Assembly (NCBI GenBank): GCA_943842245.1
Contig: CALTAJ010000002.1
Coordinates: 459,596-523,595 of the forward strand
Origin: an uncultured Flavobacteriaceae bacterium
GTDB taxonomy: Bacteria > Bacteroidota > Bacteroidia > Flavobacteriales > Flavobacteriaceae
DNA length: 64,000 nucleotides
Direction: 5' to 3'
Part shown: positions 18,874-27,606 of the stretch, in pieces
Layout: the number at the start of each line of letters is the position of its first letter
Position numbering within the stretch: the first letter of the stretch is position 1
The notes under the pieces: generated by a model
What the model was told of the DNA's origin: nothing
The model's input: only the letters and a program-made list of their open reading frames with translations
Databases searched by the model: none
Program-made: the position numbers and the translations under genes

Positions 18874-19923
18874 GTGATAAAAGTTCAACAAATTCCAAAA
18901 TCAAAAATCGAAAGTGTCGATTTTGACAATCTAGTTTTCGGAAAAACGTTTACAGATCATATGTTTATTTGCCACTACAAAGACAGTAAATGGCAAAAAC
19001 CAGAAATAAAACCTTATCAGCCTCTTACATTAGATCCCTCTGCAAGTGTCTTACATTACGGACAGGCCGTATTTGAAGGCATGAAGGCTTTTAAAGATCA
19101 TGAAGAAAAAATTTGGCTTTTTAGGCCTGATGAAAATTTCAGAAGAATCAACCGTTCTGCCCATCGTCTTCAAATACCTGATTTTCCTGAAAAATATTTT
19201 TTTCAAGGAATCAAACAGCTGGTGAAAATTGATCAAGCTTGGATAAAACAAGGAGAGGGAAATTCATTATATATAAGACCTTTTGTTTTTGCTAGTCAGC
19301 CTACTGTTCAAGCAAGTGCTTCAGATGAATACATTTTTATGATTATATGCGCTCCTGTGACTACCTATTATTCAGGAGGAGATATTAATGTTTTGATTGC
19401 TGAGGAATATAGTAGAGCAGCAAACGGTGGTGTAGGTTTTGCTAAAGCAGCAGGAAATTATGCTGCACAATTTTATCCTACCTCGGAAGCTTTAAAAAAG
19501 GGTTTTCAACAAATAATATGGACAGATGCTAACAACCATGAGTACCTTGAAGAGGCCGGAACAATGAATATTTTTTTTAAAATAAATGATTCTTTAATCA
19601 CAGCCCCTACAAATGACCGAATTCTAGATGGAGTTACACGTAAAAGTATTATTGAAATTGCAAAAAGTAATGGTATTAATGTTGAAGAAAGACCAATAAA
19701 AGTCAGTGAAATTATAGAAGCGCATGAAAATGGAAGTCTTCAAGAAATCTTTGGAACAGGTACTGCTGTTGTAGTATTGCCAATTAATAGTTTTTCATAC
19801 CGAGCTAAATCCTACAAAATTTCTATCACAAATAGTTTAGCGATTACTTTAAAAAAACAACTAGTAGGTATTCAGTATAATCAACTTGAAGATTCATTTG
19901 ATTGGACAGTAGTTATCGATTAA
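18874..19923 (+). CDS. ilvE: Branched-chain amino acid aminotransferase
   Basis: A 349-residue fold-type IV PLP enzyme that transaminates the 2-oxo acids of Leu, Ile and Val. The PLP lysine is Lys191 (GFAKAAGNYAAQF). Other landmarks are LHYGQAVFEGMKAF, YIRPFVFAS, EEAGTMNIFF and the GTGTAVVV phosphate-binding loop near the C-terminus. The chosen start is GTG at 18874 because it gives the conserved MIKVQQIPKSKIE opening and no in-frame ATG fits. It is transcribed alone, divergent from mnmD. It completes the leucine pathway encoded by 2331-8095. Confidence 0.95.
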   Translation: MIKVQQIPKSKIESVDFDNLVFGKTFTDHMFICHYKDSKWQKPEIKPYQPLTLDPSASVLHYGQAVFEGMKAFKDHEEKIWLFRPDENFRRINRSAHRLQIPDFPEKYFFQGIKQLVKIDQAWIKQGEGNSLYIRPFVFASQPTVQASASDEYIFMIICAPVTTYYSGGDINVLIAEEYSRAANGGVGFAKAAGNYAAQFYPTSEALKKGFQQIIWTDANNHEYLEEAGTMNIFFKINDSLITAPTNDRILDGVTRKSIIEIAKSNGINVEERPIKVSEIIEAHENGSLQEIFGTGTAVVVLPINSFSYRAKSYKISITNSLAITLKKQLVGIQYNQLEDSFDWTVVID

Positions 19924-20312
19924 GTTATTTTTAAAATATTTTCAATATTAGGTTTAAAATAGTTGGGACCTTTCAAAACCTTTCCATCTTCACGATATAT
20001 TGGCTTTCCATCGGCCCCAAGTTTACTCATGTTACTTCTCTGAATTTCATCAAAAATAGCTTCGATCTTGTCTTGAAAACCATGAGAAATAATGGTCCCG
20101 CATAATATATAGAGCATGTCACCTAAGGCATCACCAATTTCAACAAGATCATTATCTTCAGCAGCCACTAGATATTCTTCATTTTCTTCTTTCATAAGAT
20201 CAAATCGTAATTTAGAAATTTCTTTAGGTAATTTAGAATTTGGTTTAGCTTCTATTCCAAGACCAAATGCATTATGAAAATCAGTTACCGCTTTTATTGG
20301 TTTTTTAATCAT
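19920..20312 (-). CDS. MazG-like all-alpha nucleoside triphosphate pyrophosphohydrolase
   Basis: A 130-residue all-helical protein with the metal-binding pattern KEENEEYLVAAEDNDLVEIGDALGDMLYILCG (E-x-x-E then E-x-x-D) of the NTP-PPase superfamily. The C-terminal segment SNMSKLGADGKPIYREDGKVLKGPNY resembles the phosphoribosyl-ATP pyrophosphatase-like/DR2231 subgroup, which hydrolyses (d)NTPs to monophosphates. It overlaps the convergent ilvE by four bases. A house-cleaning role is the most likely. Confidence 0.85.
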   Translation of the reverse strand: MIKKPIKAVTDFHNAFGLGIEAKPNSKLPKEISKLRFDLMKEENEEYLVAAEDNDLVEIGDALGDMLYILCGTIISHGFQDKIEAIFDEIQRSNMSKLGADGKPIYREDGKVLKGPNYFKPNIENILKIT

Positions 20313-20367
20313 GTTTTAATTCTGTGTTTAATGGATTAATTATTTCTAATTTAGTAAAAAATAAAAG

Positions 20368-20556
20368 ATGTTTTCAATTGGCCAATTGATTTTTGGAATA
20401 TGTTTTTTTATTGTCTTTGTTATAGTAGTAGTCTTTTCTTATAAAAGTGACAAGAAGAAACAACCACAATATTTCAAGGGAAGTTATAAAGTCTTAATAG
20501 GATTTTTAATTGCTTTCAGTTTACTAGTTTTAATAAAATTTATAACTCAGAAATGA
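20368..20556 (+). CDS. Small two-helix membrane protein, unknown function
   Basis: A 62-residue protein with two hydrophobic segments (residues about 5-24 and 43-58) around a basic loop (KSDKKKQPQYFKGSYK). No recognised domain. It overlaps the fluoride channel gene by four bases (ATGA), so the two are translationally coupled and it could influence the channel, but that is inference only. Start at ATG 20368. Confidence 0.65.
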   Translation: MFSIGQLIFGICFFIVFVIVVVFSYKSDKKKQPQYFKGSYKVLIGFLIAFSLLVLIKFITQK

Positions 20557-20930
20557 AAAGCTTTTTTTATGTTTTTATAGGAGGAGGACTAGGAAGTCTT
20601 TTTAGATTCGCGATCTCAAAACTTATATCTATTTCTAAAAATGAATTTCCGTGGTCAACCTTTTTTGCTAATCTAATAGGGTGTTTTCTTGTTGGGCTTT
20701 TATTGGGATGGGCAATCAAAAATAATAGTCAGCGTTCAGAATTATATATCTTTTTAGTCATTGGTTTTTGTGGTGGACTAACAACCTTTTCTAGTTTTAG
20801 CCTAGAGGGGCTTAACTTTCTTAGATCAGGGGATTATGCGAGTTTCTTCAGCTACACATTGATTAGTGTTATAGGAGGTATTGCACTTGTTAGTTTCGGA
20901 TATTATGTCTTTCGATTAGGAAGTTCATAA
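20553..20930 (+). CDS. crcB: Fluoride efflux channel Fluc/CrcB
   Basis: A 125-residue four-helix membrane protein. Family features: GGGLGSLFRFAISK at the N-terminus, STFFANLIGCFLVGLLLG (the conserved Asn-Gly-rich helix) and GFCGGLTTFSSFS (the Thr/Ser/Phe filter track). It forms dual-topology dimers that expel fluoride. No fluoride riboswitch was recognised upstream. The only upstream sequence is the small membrane gene with which it overlaps. Confidence 0.92.
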   Translation: MKSFFYVFIGGGLGSLFRFAISKLISISKNEFPWSTFFANLIGCFLVGLLLGWAIKNNSQRSELYIFLVIGFCGGLTTFSSFSLEGLNFLRSGDYASFFSYTLISVIGGIALVSFGYYVFRLGSS

Positions 20931-20981
20931 TCAAAAGCTGTTTTTTTAAGTTATTCTCAATAAAGCTTTAATATTTTAGTA

Positions 20982-21004
20982 TACCCTAATTTTTTATAGG
21001 GTTA
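20982..21004. promoter_or_regulatory. Inverted repeat ACCCTA-N8-TAGGGT upstream of porin/amt cluster
   Basis: The hexamers ACCCTA (20983-20988) and TAGGGT (20997-21002) are inverted copies separated by eight A/T bases. A near-copy occurs between the divergent glutamine synthetase genes at 35001-35018. Its sharing by two nitrogen-assimilation loci suggests an operator, although a weak hairpin in the crcB 3' region is an alternative. Confidence 0.45.
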
Positions 21005-21034
21005 AATTAAAATAATTATAAAAATTATAAAAGT

Positions 21035-21062
21035 ACCCCCCTTTTATTGGGGGGTGCTTTTT
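21035..21062 (+). terminator. GC-rich hairpin, likely terminator after crcB
   Basis: Six C (21036-21041) and six G (21049-21054) around an AT loop, followed by GCTTTTT. This fits a rho-independent terminator about 105 bp after crcB. Its right arm overlaps the suggested -33 element of the porin promoter. Confidence 0.5.
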
Positions 21063-21078
21063 ATGTTATATAAGTTTG
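21047..21078 (+). promoter_or_regulatory. Candidate Bacteroidota promoter for porin/amt cluster
   Basis: TAAGTTTG at 21071-21078 matches the -7 consensus TAnnTTTG, with TTG at 21047-21049, 21 bp upstream, as a -33 element. It ends 27 bp before the porin ATG. Confidence 0.5.
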
Positions 21079-21105
21079 CTGACAATTAATCACTAACATA
21101 TAATT

Positions 21106-22128
21106 ATGAAAAACTTAAATAAATTTTTTACACTAGTGCTTATAGGCACTATGATAATGTCTAACACTTTAAAAGCTCAAGATACTGATGATAGTGAGCC
21201 AGATCCAACATTTAACTTTAGTGGAACTGTTGATACTTACTTTAGAGCTAGTTTTACAGAAGATCCTGTTGCGCCAGGCACCTCATTCGCTAATCTAAAT
21301 GGATTTTCACTTGGAATGGCAAACTTTATAGTTTCATATGAAGGGGAAAAATCTGGTTTCGTTGCTGATGTAGTTTTTGGACCTAGAGGTTCTGATGCAG
21401 TATTTGGATCTGTTGGAAACTCTTCTGAAATGGTAAACCAATTATATGCATATTATAATATTGCAGAAGGCGTTACTGTAACTCTAGGTAATTTTAATAC
21501 TTTTTTGGGCTACGAAGTAATTTCACCAGCTGCTAACTTCAATTATTCTACATCCTATATGTTTTCATATGGCCCATTTTCTCACACTGGAGCAAAAGTA
21601 GACTTTTCAATTTCTGACGATGTTTCTTTAATGGTTGGTGTATTTAACCAAACTGATCAAACTGAAGCTAACTATGATAGATATACTGCCTTTGGTGCTC
21701 AATTAGGGCTTTATGGACAATATATTAATTTATTGGCAGGGGATGAATATTTCCAACTTGATTACACTGGAGGATTTGATTTATCAGACAGTTTTTTCTT
21801 GGGAATTAATGCGACTACCGCAACTCTTGCTGGAGATACAGGATTTGCTGGTGTTGCTTTATACCCTCAATTAACTGCTAGTGATAGTTTTGCTATCGGA
21901 TTACGTGGAGAATTTTTCTCTGAAACAGATGGCTTTGGAGCTTTAGTATCTGACGGTGATGCTGATAATTTCTCATTAACACTTACTGGAAGCTTTACTT
22001 CAGGAAACTTCATGTTCAAACCTGAATTAAGATTAGACTCAGCATCTTCTGAAATTTTTGCAATTTCTCCTACTGAAACATCTGAAAGCTTAGCTTCATT
22101 TGTTATGGCAATGATTTATACATTTTAA
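21106..22128 (+). CDS. Outer-membrane beta-barrel porin (putative BBP2/OmpL-like)
   Basis: A 340-residue exported protein: signal peptide MKNLNKFFTLVLIGTMIMSNTLKAQ, then an acidic linker and a series of alternating amphipathic strands ending in the aromatic terminus MAMIYTF typical of outer-membrane barrels. It is low in Lys/Cys and rich in Gly, Phe, Ser and Asp. It resembles the beta-barrel porin-2 group. It is 19 bases ahead of the first ammonium transporter, so it probably serves as the outer-membrane entry for ammonium or a small nitrogen compound. Confidence 0.82.
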   Translation: MKNLNKFFTLVLIGTMIMSNTLKAQDTDDSEPDPTFNFSGTVDTYFRASFTEDPVAPGTSFANLNGFSLGMANFIVSYEGEKSGFVADVVFGPRGSDAVFGSVGNSSEMVNQLYAYYNIAEGVTVTLGNFNTFLGYEVISPAANFNYSTSYMFSYGPFSHTGAKVDFSISDDVSLMVGVFNQTDQTEANYDRYTAFGAQLGLYGQYINLLAGDEYFQLDYTGGFDLSDSFFLGINATTATLAGDTGFAGVALYPQLTASDSFAIGLRGEFFSETDGFGALVSDGDADNFSLTLTGSFTSGNFMFKPELRLDSASSEIFAISPTETSESLASFVMAMIYTF

Positions 22129-22147
22129 CCAAATAAACTAGGAAATT

Positions 22148-23413
22148 ATGATCAATTATTTATCTATAAACTTGCCATTAATTATTCAAGATACTGCAGC
22201 TATAGAGGGTGATATGGGAATGCTTTGGATGCTATTATCCGGTATTCTAGTTTTCTTCATGCAAGCTGGATTTACACTTGTTGAGGCAGGTATGACTCAA
22301 TCAAAAAATGCAGTTAATATTGCAATGAAAAATTTACTTGACATTAGCGTTGGGTCTATTACATACTGGCTTGTTGGATACTCGCTAATGTATGGCGATA
22401 CTTCTAACGGATGGTTTTTCTGGAGTGGACTCTTTCAAGGAGAAGGAGCTGACCTTTTCTTTCAAACAATGTTTGCAGCAACTGCAGCCACAATTGTTTC
22501 AGGTGCAATAGCGGGTAGAACAAAATTTGAGACTTATGTAGTATTTACACTTATTATGACAGCTATTATTTATCCAATATCTGGAGGATGGCAGTGGCAA
22601 GGATCAGGATGGTTAACAGAATTAGGTTTTATTGATTTTGCTGGATCATCAATCGTTCACGGTGTTGGAGGTTTTGCTGCATTAGTTGCCGCATATATGG
22701 TCGGTCCAAGAACTGGTAAATTTGTCGATGGAAAAGTTATGCCTATTGCTGGCCACAATCAAATTTTAGCTACACTTGGTGTGTTTATTCTTTGGTTAGG
22801 TTGGTTTGGATTCAACGGTGGTTCACAGTTAGCTTGGGGTGGTGATGATGCTGTAGGAGCATCAACAGTGGTACTTGTAACTAATTTAGCTGCTGCAGCT
22901 GGTGCTCTAGGAGCACTCTTCACTACTTGGATTTATTTCGGAAAACCAAATATTGCTCATACTCTTAATGGGGCATTGGCAGGTCTTGTTAGTATTACTG
23001 CCGGTTGTGGTAATATGACTCCTGGTGGAGCTTTAATTGCAGGTCTAGTAGGTGGTATTATAGTTGTTTTTTCAATAGAATTAATTGAAAAGAAATTAAA
23101 AATTGATGATGCTATCGGAGCAGTATCTGTACATGGTGTTGCAGGTTTCTGGGGTACAATTGTTATTGGACTTTGGGGAGTTGATGGCGATGCAGGAATA
23201 GGACTTTTTAATGGAGGCGGTGGAGCTCAATTTGTTTCTCAGCTGATTGGTGCTTTAGCTTATATGGTTTGGGCTATTGTTACTTCCTTCATTGTATTTA
23301 GTATTTTGAAACTTACAATGGGATTAAGAGTAAGTGAAAAAGAAGAACTCGAAGGATTAGATCTTTCTGAACATGGAGCTATAGCTTATGCAGGAAAAAG
23401 AAAAAGAGAATAA
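22148..23413 (+). CDS. amt: Ammonium transporter (first copy)
   Basis: A 421-residue, eleven-helix Amt/Mep/Rh protein. The pore twin histidines are visible in GSSIVHGVGG (helix 5) and VSVHGVAGFWGT (helix 10), and MQAGFTLVEAGMTQSKN, FAATAATIVSGAIAGR and WLGWFGFNGGSQ are family hallmarks. The cytoplasmic tail GLRVSEKEELEGLDLSEHG is the usual PII-docking terminus. A strong terminator follows at 23431, so the downstream PII gene may have its own promoter or receive read-through. Confidence 0.97.
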   Translation: MINYLSINLPLIIQDTAAIEGDMGMLWMLLSGILVFFMQAGFTLVEAGMTQSKNAVNIAMKNLLDISVGSITYWLVGYSLMYGDTSNGWFFWSGLFQGEGADLFFQTMFAATAATIVSGAIAGRTKFETYVVFTLIMTAIIYPISGGWQWQGSGWLTELGFIDFAGSSIVHGVGGFAALVAAYMVGPRTGKFVDGKVMPIAGHNQILATLGVFILWLGWFGFNGGSQLAWGGDDAVGASTVVLVTNLAAAAGALGALFTTWIYFGKPNIAHTLNGALAGLVSITAGCGNMTPGGALIAGLVGGIIVVFSIELIEKKLKIDDAIGAVSVHGVAGFWGTIVIGLWGVDGDAGIGLFNGGGGAQFVSQLIGALAYMVWAIVTSFIVFSILKLTMGLRVSEKEELEGLDLSEHGAIAYAGKRKRE

Positions 23414-23430
23414 AATCCTAATTTAAAACA

Positions 23431-23464
23431 AAAGCCTTCCAGAAAATATTTGGAAGGCTTTTTT
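23431..23464 (+). terminator. Rho-independent terminator between amt and PII gene
   Basis: A ten-base perfect stem (AAGCCTTCCA / TGGAAGGCTT) with an eight-base loop and a run of T. It could set a lower level of the PII/amt2 transcript relative to porin/amt1. Confidence 0.85.
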
Positions 23465-23500
23465 CTATATAAACAAACGAACAAATAAACAAATGAAAAG

Positions 23501-23839
23501 ATGAAAAAAATAGAAGCAATTATACGAAAATCAAAATTTGATTTAGTGAAAACAGCCTTACATAATGTTGAAGTTAACTTTTTCAGCTATTGGGATGTAA
23601 CAGGGGTTGGGAATGAAAAAGAGGGCCATGTTTATCGTGGAATTAGTTATAGTACCTCAGAAATTCAAAGACGATTTTTATCCATTGTGGTTAATGATGC
23701 CTTTGTAAAATCTACAGTTGAAGCTATTATTAAATCAGCTGCAACTGATAAAGTTGGTGATGGAAAGATTTTCATTACCCCAATCGAAGATGCCTATCGA
23801 ATAAGAACAGGCGAAAATGGAGGAGATTCACTTAACTAA
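23501..23839 (+). CDS. glnK: PII nitrogen regulatory protein (GlnK-like)
   Basis: A 112-residue trimeric signal protein. The family start MKKIEAIIRKSKFD, T-loop GHVYRGISYSTSEIQRR with a tyrosine at residue 50 (equivalent to the modified Tyr51 of enterobacterial GlnB), and the B-loop/C-loop DKVGDGKIFITPIEDAYRIRTGE are present. It senses 2-oxoglutarate and ATP/ADP and blocks the Amt pore under nitrogen excess. Lying between two amt genes, it most likely controls both. The insertion NFFSYWDVTG differs from proteobacterial proteins. No uridylyltransferase gene is in this window. Confidence 0.95.
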   Translation: MKKIEAIIRKSKFDLVKTALHNVEVNFFSYWDVTGVGNEKEGHVYRGISYSTSEIQRRFLSIVVNDAFVKSTVEAIIKSAATDKVGDGKIFITPIEDAYRIRTGENGGDSLN

Positions 23840-23859
23840 AAACACAAAAACTTATAATT

Positions 23860-25101
23860 ATGGAAAGTACTGCACTTTTTACCGCTAATAATGTATGGAT
23901 GATGATCTGTACAGCACTTGTATTCTTTATGCATTTAGGATTCTCTTTTTTAGAGATTGGATTAACACGTCAAAAAAATACAGTAAATATTTTATTTAAA
24001 AATTTCTTTGTTATCACCGCAGGGTTATTATTATATGCAATAGGTGGTTTTAACTTAATGTATCCTGGATTTGAAGAGGGTGCTTCCGGTTTTTTAAAAT
24101 TCGCCGGGTTTGGAATAGAAGCACCTGATGGGGGTATGACCTCTGCATATGCTGATTCTGGCTACACCTGGTGGACTGATTTTCTTTTTCAAGGAATGTT
24201 TGCTGCTACAGCAGCTACTATTGTTTCAGGTGCTGTTGCTGAGCGTATTAAACTAAACAGTTTTATGCTATTTACTATTTTATATGTTGGATTGGTATAT
24301 CCAATTATTGGATCCTGGAAGTGGGGTGGTGGATTTCTAGATCAGTGGGGTTTTTATGACTTTGCTGGCTCAACACTTGTTCATTCTGTAGGAGGGTGGG
24401 CTGCACTTATTGCAGTATATCTTCTGGGGGCACGTATTGGGAAATTTAGCCCTGATGGAAAACCTAAAGCAATCCCTGGACACAACATTCCACTCGCTGC
24501 TGCAGGTGTATTAATTCTATGGTTAGGCTGGTTCGGCTTTAATGGTGGTTCTGTATTATCAGCTGACCCTGAATTAACTTCTCTAACATTAGTAACTACA
24601 TGCTTAGCTGCTGCTGCTGGAGGAATATCTTCAAGTATTGTTTCTAATCTATTATACAAAAATTTTGACCTAACTATGTTTATGAATGGCGTCTTAGGAG
24701 GACTTGTTGGTATCACAGCTGGCGCAGATCAAATGAGTCCTATGGACGCCATTTTTATAGGAACTATTGCTGGTGTAATCATTGTTTTTGGTATTTCTTT
24801 TATCGATAAATTAAAATTGGATGATCCTGTTGGAGCAATTGCTGTTCACTTAATTTGTGGTATTTGGGGAACACTAGCCGTGGGTATTTTTGGCGAAATG
24901 GCTGGAATAGACCAATTTATTACTCAACTAATAGGTGTTGGTATAGTTGGTGCATTTTCAGTTGTTACTGCATTTATAATACTCATCATTATTAAAAAAA
25001 CCATCGGACTACGTGTAGATAAAGAAGAGGAGATTAAGGGTCTTGACCTTTCGGAACATGGAATGGATGCTTATGCAGATTTCCGATTAAATCAACACTA
25101 A
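23860..25101 (+). CDS. amt: Ammonium transporter (second copy)
   Basis: A 413-residue Amt paralogue with clear divergence from the first copy. The pore histidines are retained in GSTLVHSVGG and IAVHLICGIWGT. The opening FFMHLGFSFLEIGLTRQKNTVN and the longer first periplasmic loop (LMYPGFEEGASGFLKFAGF) resemble bacterial Amt proteins that carry a PII partner. It ends with GLRVDKEEEIKGLDLSEHGMDAY, again the PII-docking tail. It starts 20 bases after the PII stop and is followed by a strong terminator. Confidence 0.96.
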   Translation: MESTALFTANNVWMMICTALVFFMHLGFSFLEIGLTRQKNTVNILFKNFFVITAGLLLYAIGGFNLMYPGFEEGASGFLKFAGFGIEAPDGGMTSAYADSGYTWWTDFLFQGMFAATAATIVSGAVAERIKLNSFMLFTILYVGLVYPIIGSWKWGGGFLDQWGFYDFAGSTLVHSVGGWAALIAVYLLGARIGKFSPDGKPKAIPGHNIPLAAAGVLILWLGWFGFNGGSVLSADPELTSLTLVTTCLAAAAGGISSSIVSNLLYKNFDLTMFMNGVLGGLVGITAGADQMSPMDAIFIGTIAGVIIVFGISFIDKLKLDDPVGAIAVHLICGIWGTLAVGIFGEMAGIDQFITQLIGVGIVGAFSVVTAFIILIIIKKTIGLRVDKEEEIKGLDLSEHGMDAYADFRLNQH

Positions 25102-25126
25102 TTAATATTCAATTATAGGAATCTCA

Positions 25127-25154
25127 CCTCCCACAAACGTGGGAGGTTTTTTTT
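25127..25154 (+). terminator. Rho-independent terminator of the amt cluster
   Basis: An eight-base GC-rich perfect stem (CCTCCCAC / GTGGGAGG), four-base loop, then eight T. It ends the PII-amt2 transcript 25 bp after the stop. Confidence 0.88.
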
Positions 25155-25180
25155 AGCTATTTTTGAGTAAAATTTCTTTT

Positions 25181-26743
25181 ATGCGTTTTATTATTTGCCT
25201 TTTGATATTTACTATTTCATCAATTTCATTAGCACAAAACAAAAATAATTCGACAACTAAAGGGCCCTACAATCAATTAATTATTCGTGGAGCTACACTA
25301 ATAAATGGGAACGGGGCTCCACCGATTAGTCCAGTTGATATTACTGTAGAAAATGATAGAATTACAGGAATAAGTGTTATTGGTTATCCGGGAGTACCAA
25401 TAGATGAAAATAAAAGACCTAAATTAAGAGTTGGAGGTAAAGAAATAGATGCAACAGGAATGTATGTTTTACCAGGGTTCATTGATATGCATGGTCACAT
25501 AGGGGGTATTTCTCAAGGGGCAGATTGGGAATATGTATTTAAGCTTTGGTTAGCTCATGGAGTTACAACTGTGCGTGAGCCAAGTGGACGAGGTGTAGAA
25601 TACGCTGTTGACTTAAAAAAGCGAAGTGCTAAAAATGAAATTATTGCTCCTAGAATTTTAGCTTATACTGGTTTTGGTCAAGGAAGTAAAAAACCAATAA
25701 ACAGTCAAGAACAAGCTCGTGAATGGGTTCGCCAAAATGCAAAAAATGGTGCAGATGGCATCAAGTTTTTTGGAGCCGAACCTCATATTATGACTGCAGC
25801 GTTAGATGAAAATAAAAAATTAGGTTTACGTTCCGCCTGTCATCATGCTCAGATGAGTGTTGCTCGATGGAATGCATTACATTCAGCACGTGCAGGACTA
25901 ACAACACTAGAGCACTGGTACGGTTTACCTGAAGCTCTATTTGAAGATCGTACAGTTCAAAACTATCCGCTAGACTACAATTATCAAAATGAACAGCATC
26001 GCTTTGGAGAAGCGGGGAAACTTTGGAAACAGGCGGCACCACCATATTCAGATCACTGGAATAGTGTAATGAACGAGATGATTGACTTAGATTTTACGAT
26101 GGTTCCAACATTCAATATATATGAAGCAAGTAGAGATCTTCATCGAGCTAGAAGGGCTGAGTGGCACGAAGATTATACTTTACCATCACTTTGGCGTTTT
26201 TATCAACCAAGTAAAATTTCTCATGGTTCTTATTGGCATTTTTGGGGCACTGAAGAGGAGGTTGTGTGGAAGGAAAACTTTAGACTTTGGATGACGTTTA
26301 TTAATGAGTATAAAAATAGAGGTGGAAGGGTTGCTACAGGATCTGATTCTGGCTTTATTTTTCAATTATACGGATTTGCTTATATCCGAGAAATGGAAAT
26401 GTTAAGAGAAGCAGGCTTTCACCCTCTAGAAATAATTCGATCGGCCACCCTTAATGGAGCTGAGGCACTTGGAATAGATGATCAAACAGGGTCAATAGAA
26501 ATAGGGAAAAGTGCTGATTTTGTGATTGTCGAAGAAAACCCACTTAAGAATTTTAAGGTTCTTTACGGAACAGGTGCGATAAAGCTTACAGAAGAAAACG
26601 AAGTGGTTCGAGTAGGTGGAGTAAAATATACAATTCGTCAGGGAGTAGTATATGATTCTAAAAAGCTTCTTCTAGAAGTAAAGGAAATGGTTGAAAAAGC
26701 TAAAAAAGAAGAGATGTTTAAAATTTCACAACCAGGAAAATAA
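25181..26743 (+). CDS. Exported imidazolonepropionase-like amidohydrolase
   Basis: A 520-residue metal-dependent hydrolase. I chose ATG 25181 because it begins a signal peptide (MRFIICLLIFTISSISLAQ); a TTG 18 bases upstream would spoil it. Metal ligands: DMHGHIGG (two His), GADGIKFF (bridging Lys), SACHHAQ, LEHWYG (His) and TGSDSGF (Asp). The C-terminal beta-sandwich closes with IEIGKSADFVIVEENPL, typical of the superfamily. It probably hydrolyses a cyclic amide or peptide in the periplasm; the substrate is unknown. Eight bases separate it from purU. Confidence 0.87.
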   Translation: MRFIICLLIFTISSISLAQNKNNSTTKGPYNQLIIRGATLINGNGAPPISPVDITVENDRITGISVIGYPGVPIDENKRPKLRVGGKEIDATGMYVLPGFIDMHGHIGGISQGADWEYVFKLWLAHGVTTVREPSGRGVEYAVDLKKRSAKNEIIAPRILAYTGFGQGSKKPINSQEQAREWVRQNAKNGADGIKFFGAEPHIMTAALDENKKLGLRSACHHAQMSVARWNALHSARAGLTTLEHWYGLPEALFEDRTVQNYPLDYNYQNEQHRFGEAGKLWKQAAPPYSDHWNSVMNEMIDLDFTMVPTFNIYEASRDLHRARRAEWHEDYTLPSLWRFYQPSKISHGSYWHFWGTEEEVVWKENFRLWMTFINEYKNRGGRVATGSDSGFIFQLYGFAYIREMEMLREAGFHPLEIIRSATLNGAEALGIDDQTGSIEIGKSADFVIVEENPLKNFKVLYGTGAIKLTEENEVVRVGGVKYTIRQGVVYDSKKLLLEVKEMVEKAKKEEMFKISQPGK

Positions 26744-26751
26744 ATAAAATT

Positions 26752-27606
26752 TTGAAAAGACTTACTTTATTAATGCATTGTCCCGATCAGAAGGGAATAA
26801 TAGCAGATGTAACCCAATTTATCCATAAAAGCAATGGAAACATAATCTATATCGACCAATACGTTGATCGGATACATAAAAGTTTTTTTATGCGAGTTGT
26901 AATAGAAAGTGAATTTAATAAAACTTCATTCGAAGATTTTAAAGACTCTTTTAATCTTAAAATAGGAGAATACTATACTATAAAATGCTCCTTTTATTTA
27001 GCTGAAAATATACCAAATATGGCCGTATTTGTATCTAAATACGATCACTGTTTATATGATATTTTATCACAACAGCGTTCTGGAAAATTAGCCTGTAAAA
27101 TACCCTTTATATTAAGCAATCATAAGGATTTGAATCTTATTGCAAAACAATTTAATGTTCCTTTTTACTACGTCCCTGTTGAAAGGGACAATAAAGCTGA
27201 TGCAGAAAAAAAACAGCTTGAATTATTAAAAAAGCATAATGTAGACTGTATTGTTTTAGCAAGATACATGCAGATTGTATCAAATGGGCTTTTGGACTCC
27301 TATCCGAATCGAATAATAAATATTCATCATTCTTTTTTACCTGCTTTTCCTGGTGCAAAACCATATCACTCAGCCTTTGATCGTGGAGTTAAAATCATAG
27401 GGGCTACCAGTCACTATGTTACAGAAGAACTTGATGCAGGTCCAATAATTGAACAAGACATAGTGAGAGTTTCACATGAACACGAGGTAAATGATTTTAT
27501 ATTAAAGGGTCAAGATTTAGAAAGAATAGTGTTACTACGTGCCTTAAAACAACATTGCGATCGTAAGATTATGGTATACAATAACAAAACCGTAATATTC
27601 AATTAG
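26752..27606 (+). CDS. purU: Formyltetrahydrofolate deformylase
   Basis: A 284-residue enzyme that releases formate from 10-formyl-THF. An N-terminal ACT domain (LTLLMHCPDQKGIIADVTQFIHKSNGNI) precedes the formyltransferase-type domain, with catalytic Asn/His/Asp in NIHHSFLPAFPGAKPYHSAF, GATSHYVTEELDAGPIIEQ. The start is TTG at 26752, required to keep the first ACT strand. The convergent hydrolase gene overlaps by four bases. Length matches the family. Confidence 0.94.
   Translation: MKRLTLLMHCPDQKGIIADVTQFIHKSNGNIIYIDQYVDRIHKSFFMRVVIESEFNKTSFEDFKDSFNLKIGEYYTIKCSFYLAENIPNMAVFVSKYDHCLYDILSQQRSGKLACKIPFILSNHKDLNLIAKQFNVPFYYVPVERDNKADAEKKQLELLKKHNVDCIVLARYMQIVSNGLLDSYPNRIINIHHSFLPAFPGAKPYHSAFDRGVKIIGATSHYVTEELDAGPIIEQDIVRVSHEHEVNDFILKGQDLERIVLLRALKQHCDRKIMVYNNKTVIFN

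Noticed and set aside
24381-24716. 111-codon antisense frame inside the second amt gene
   Set aside because: Proline-rich composition and lack of motifs show it is the complement of Gly-rich transporter codons.
25163-25180. TTG start for the amidohydrolase, 18 bases upstream
   Set aside because: It would place polar residues before a good signal peptide; ATG at 25181 is better.
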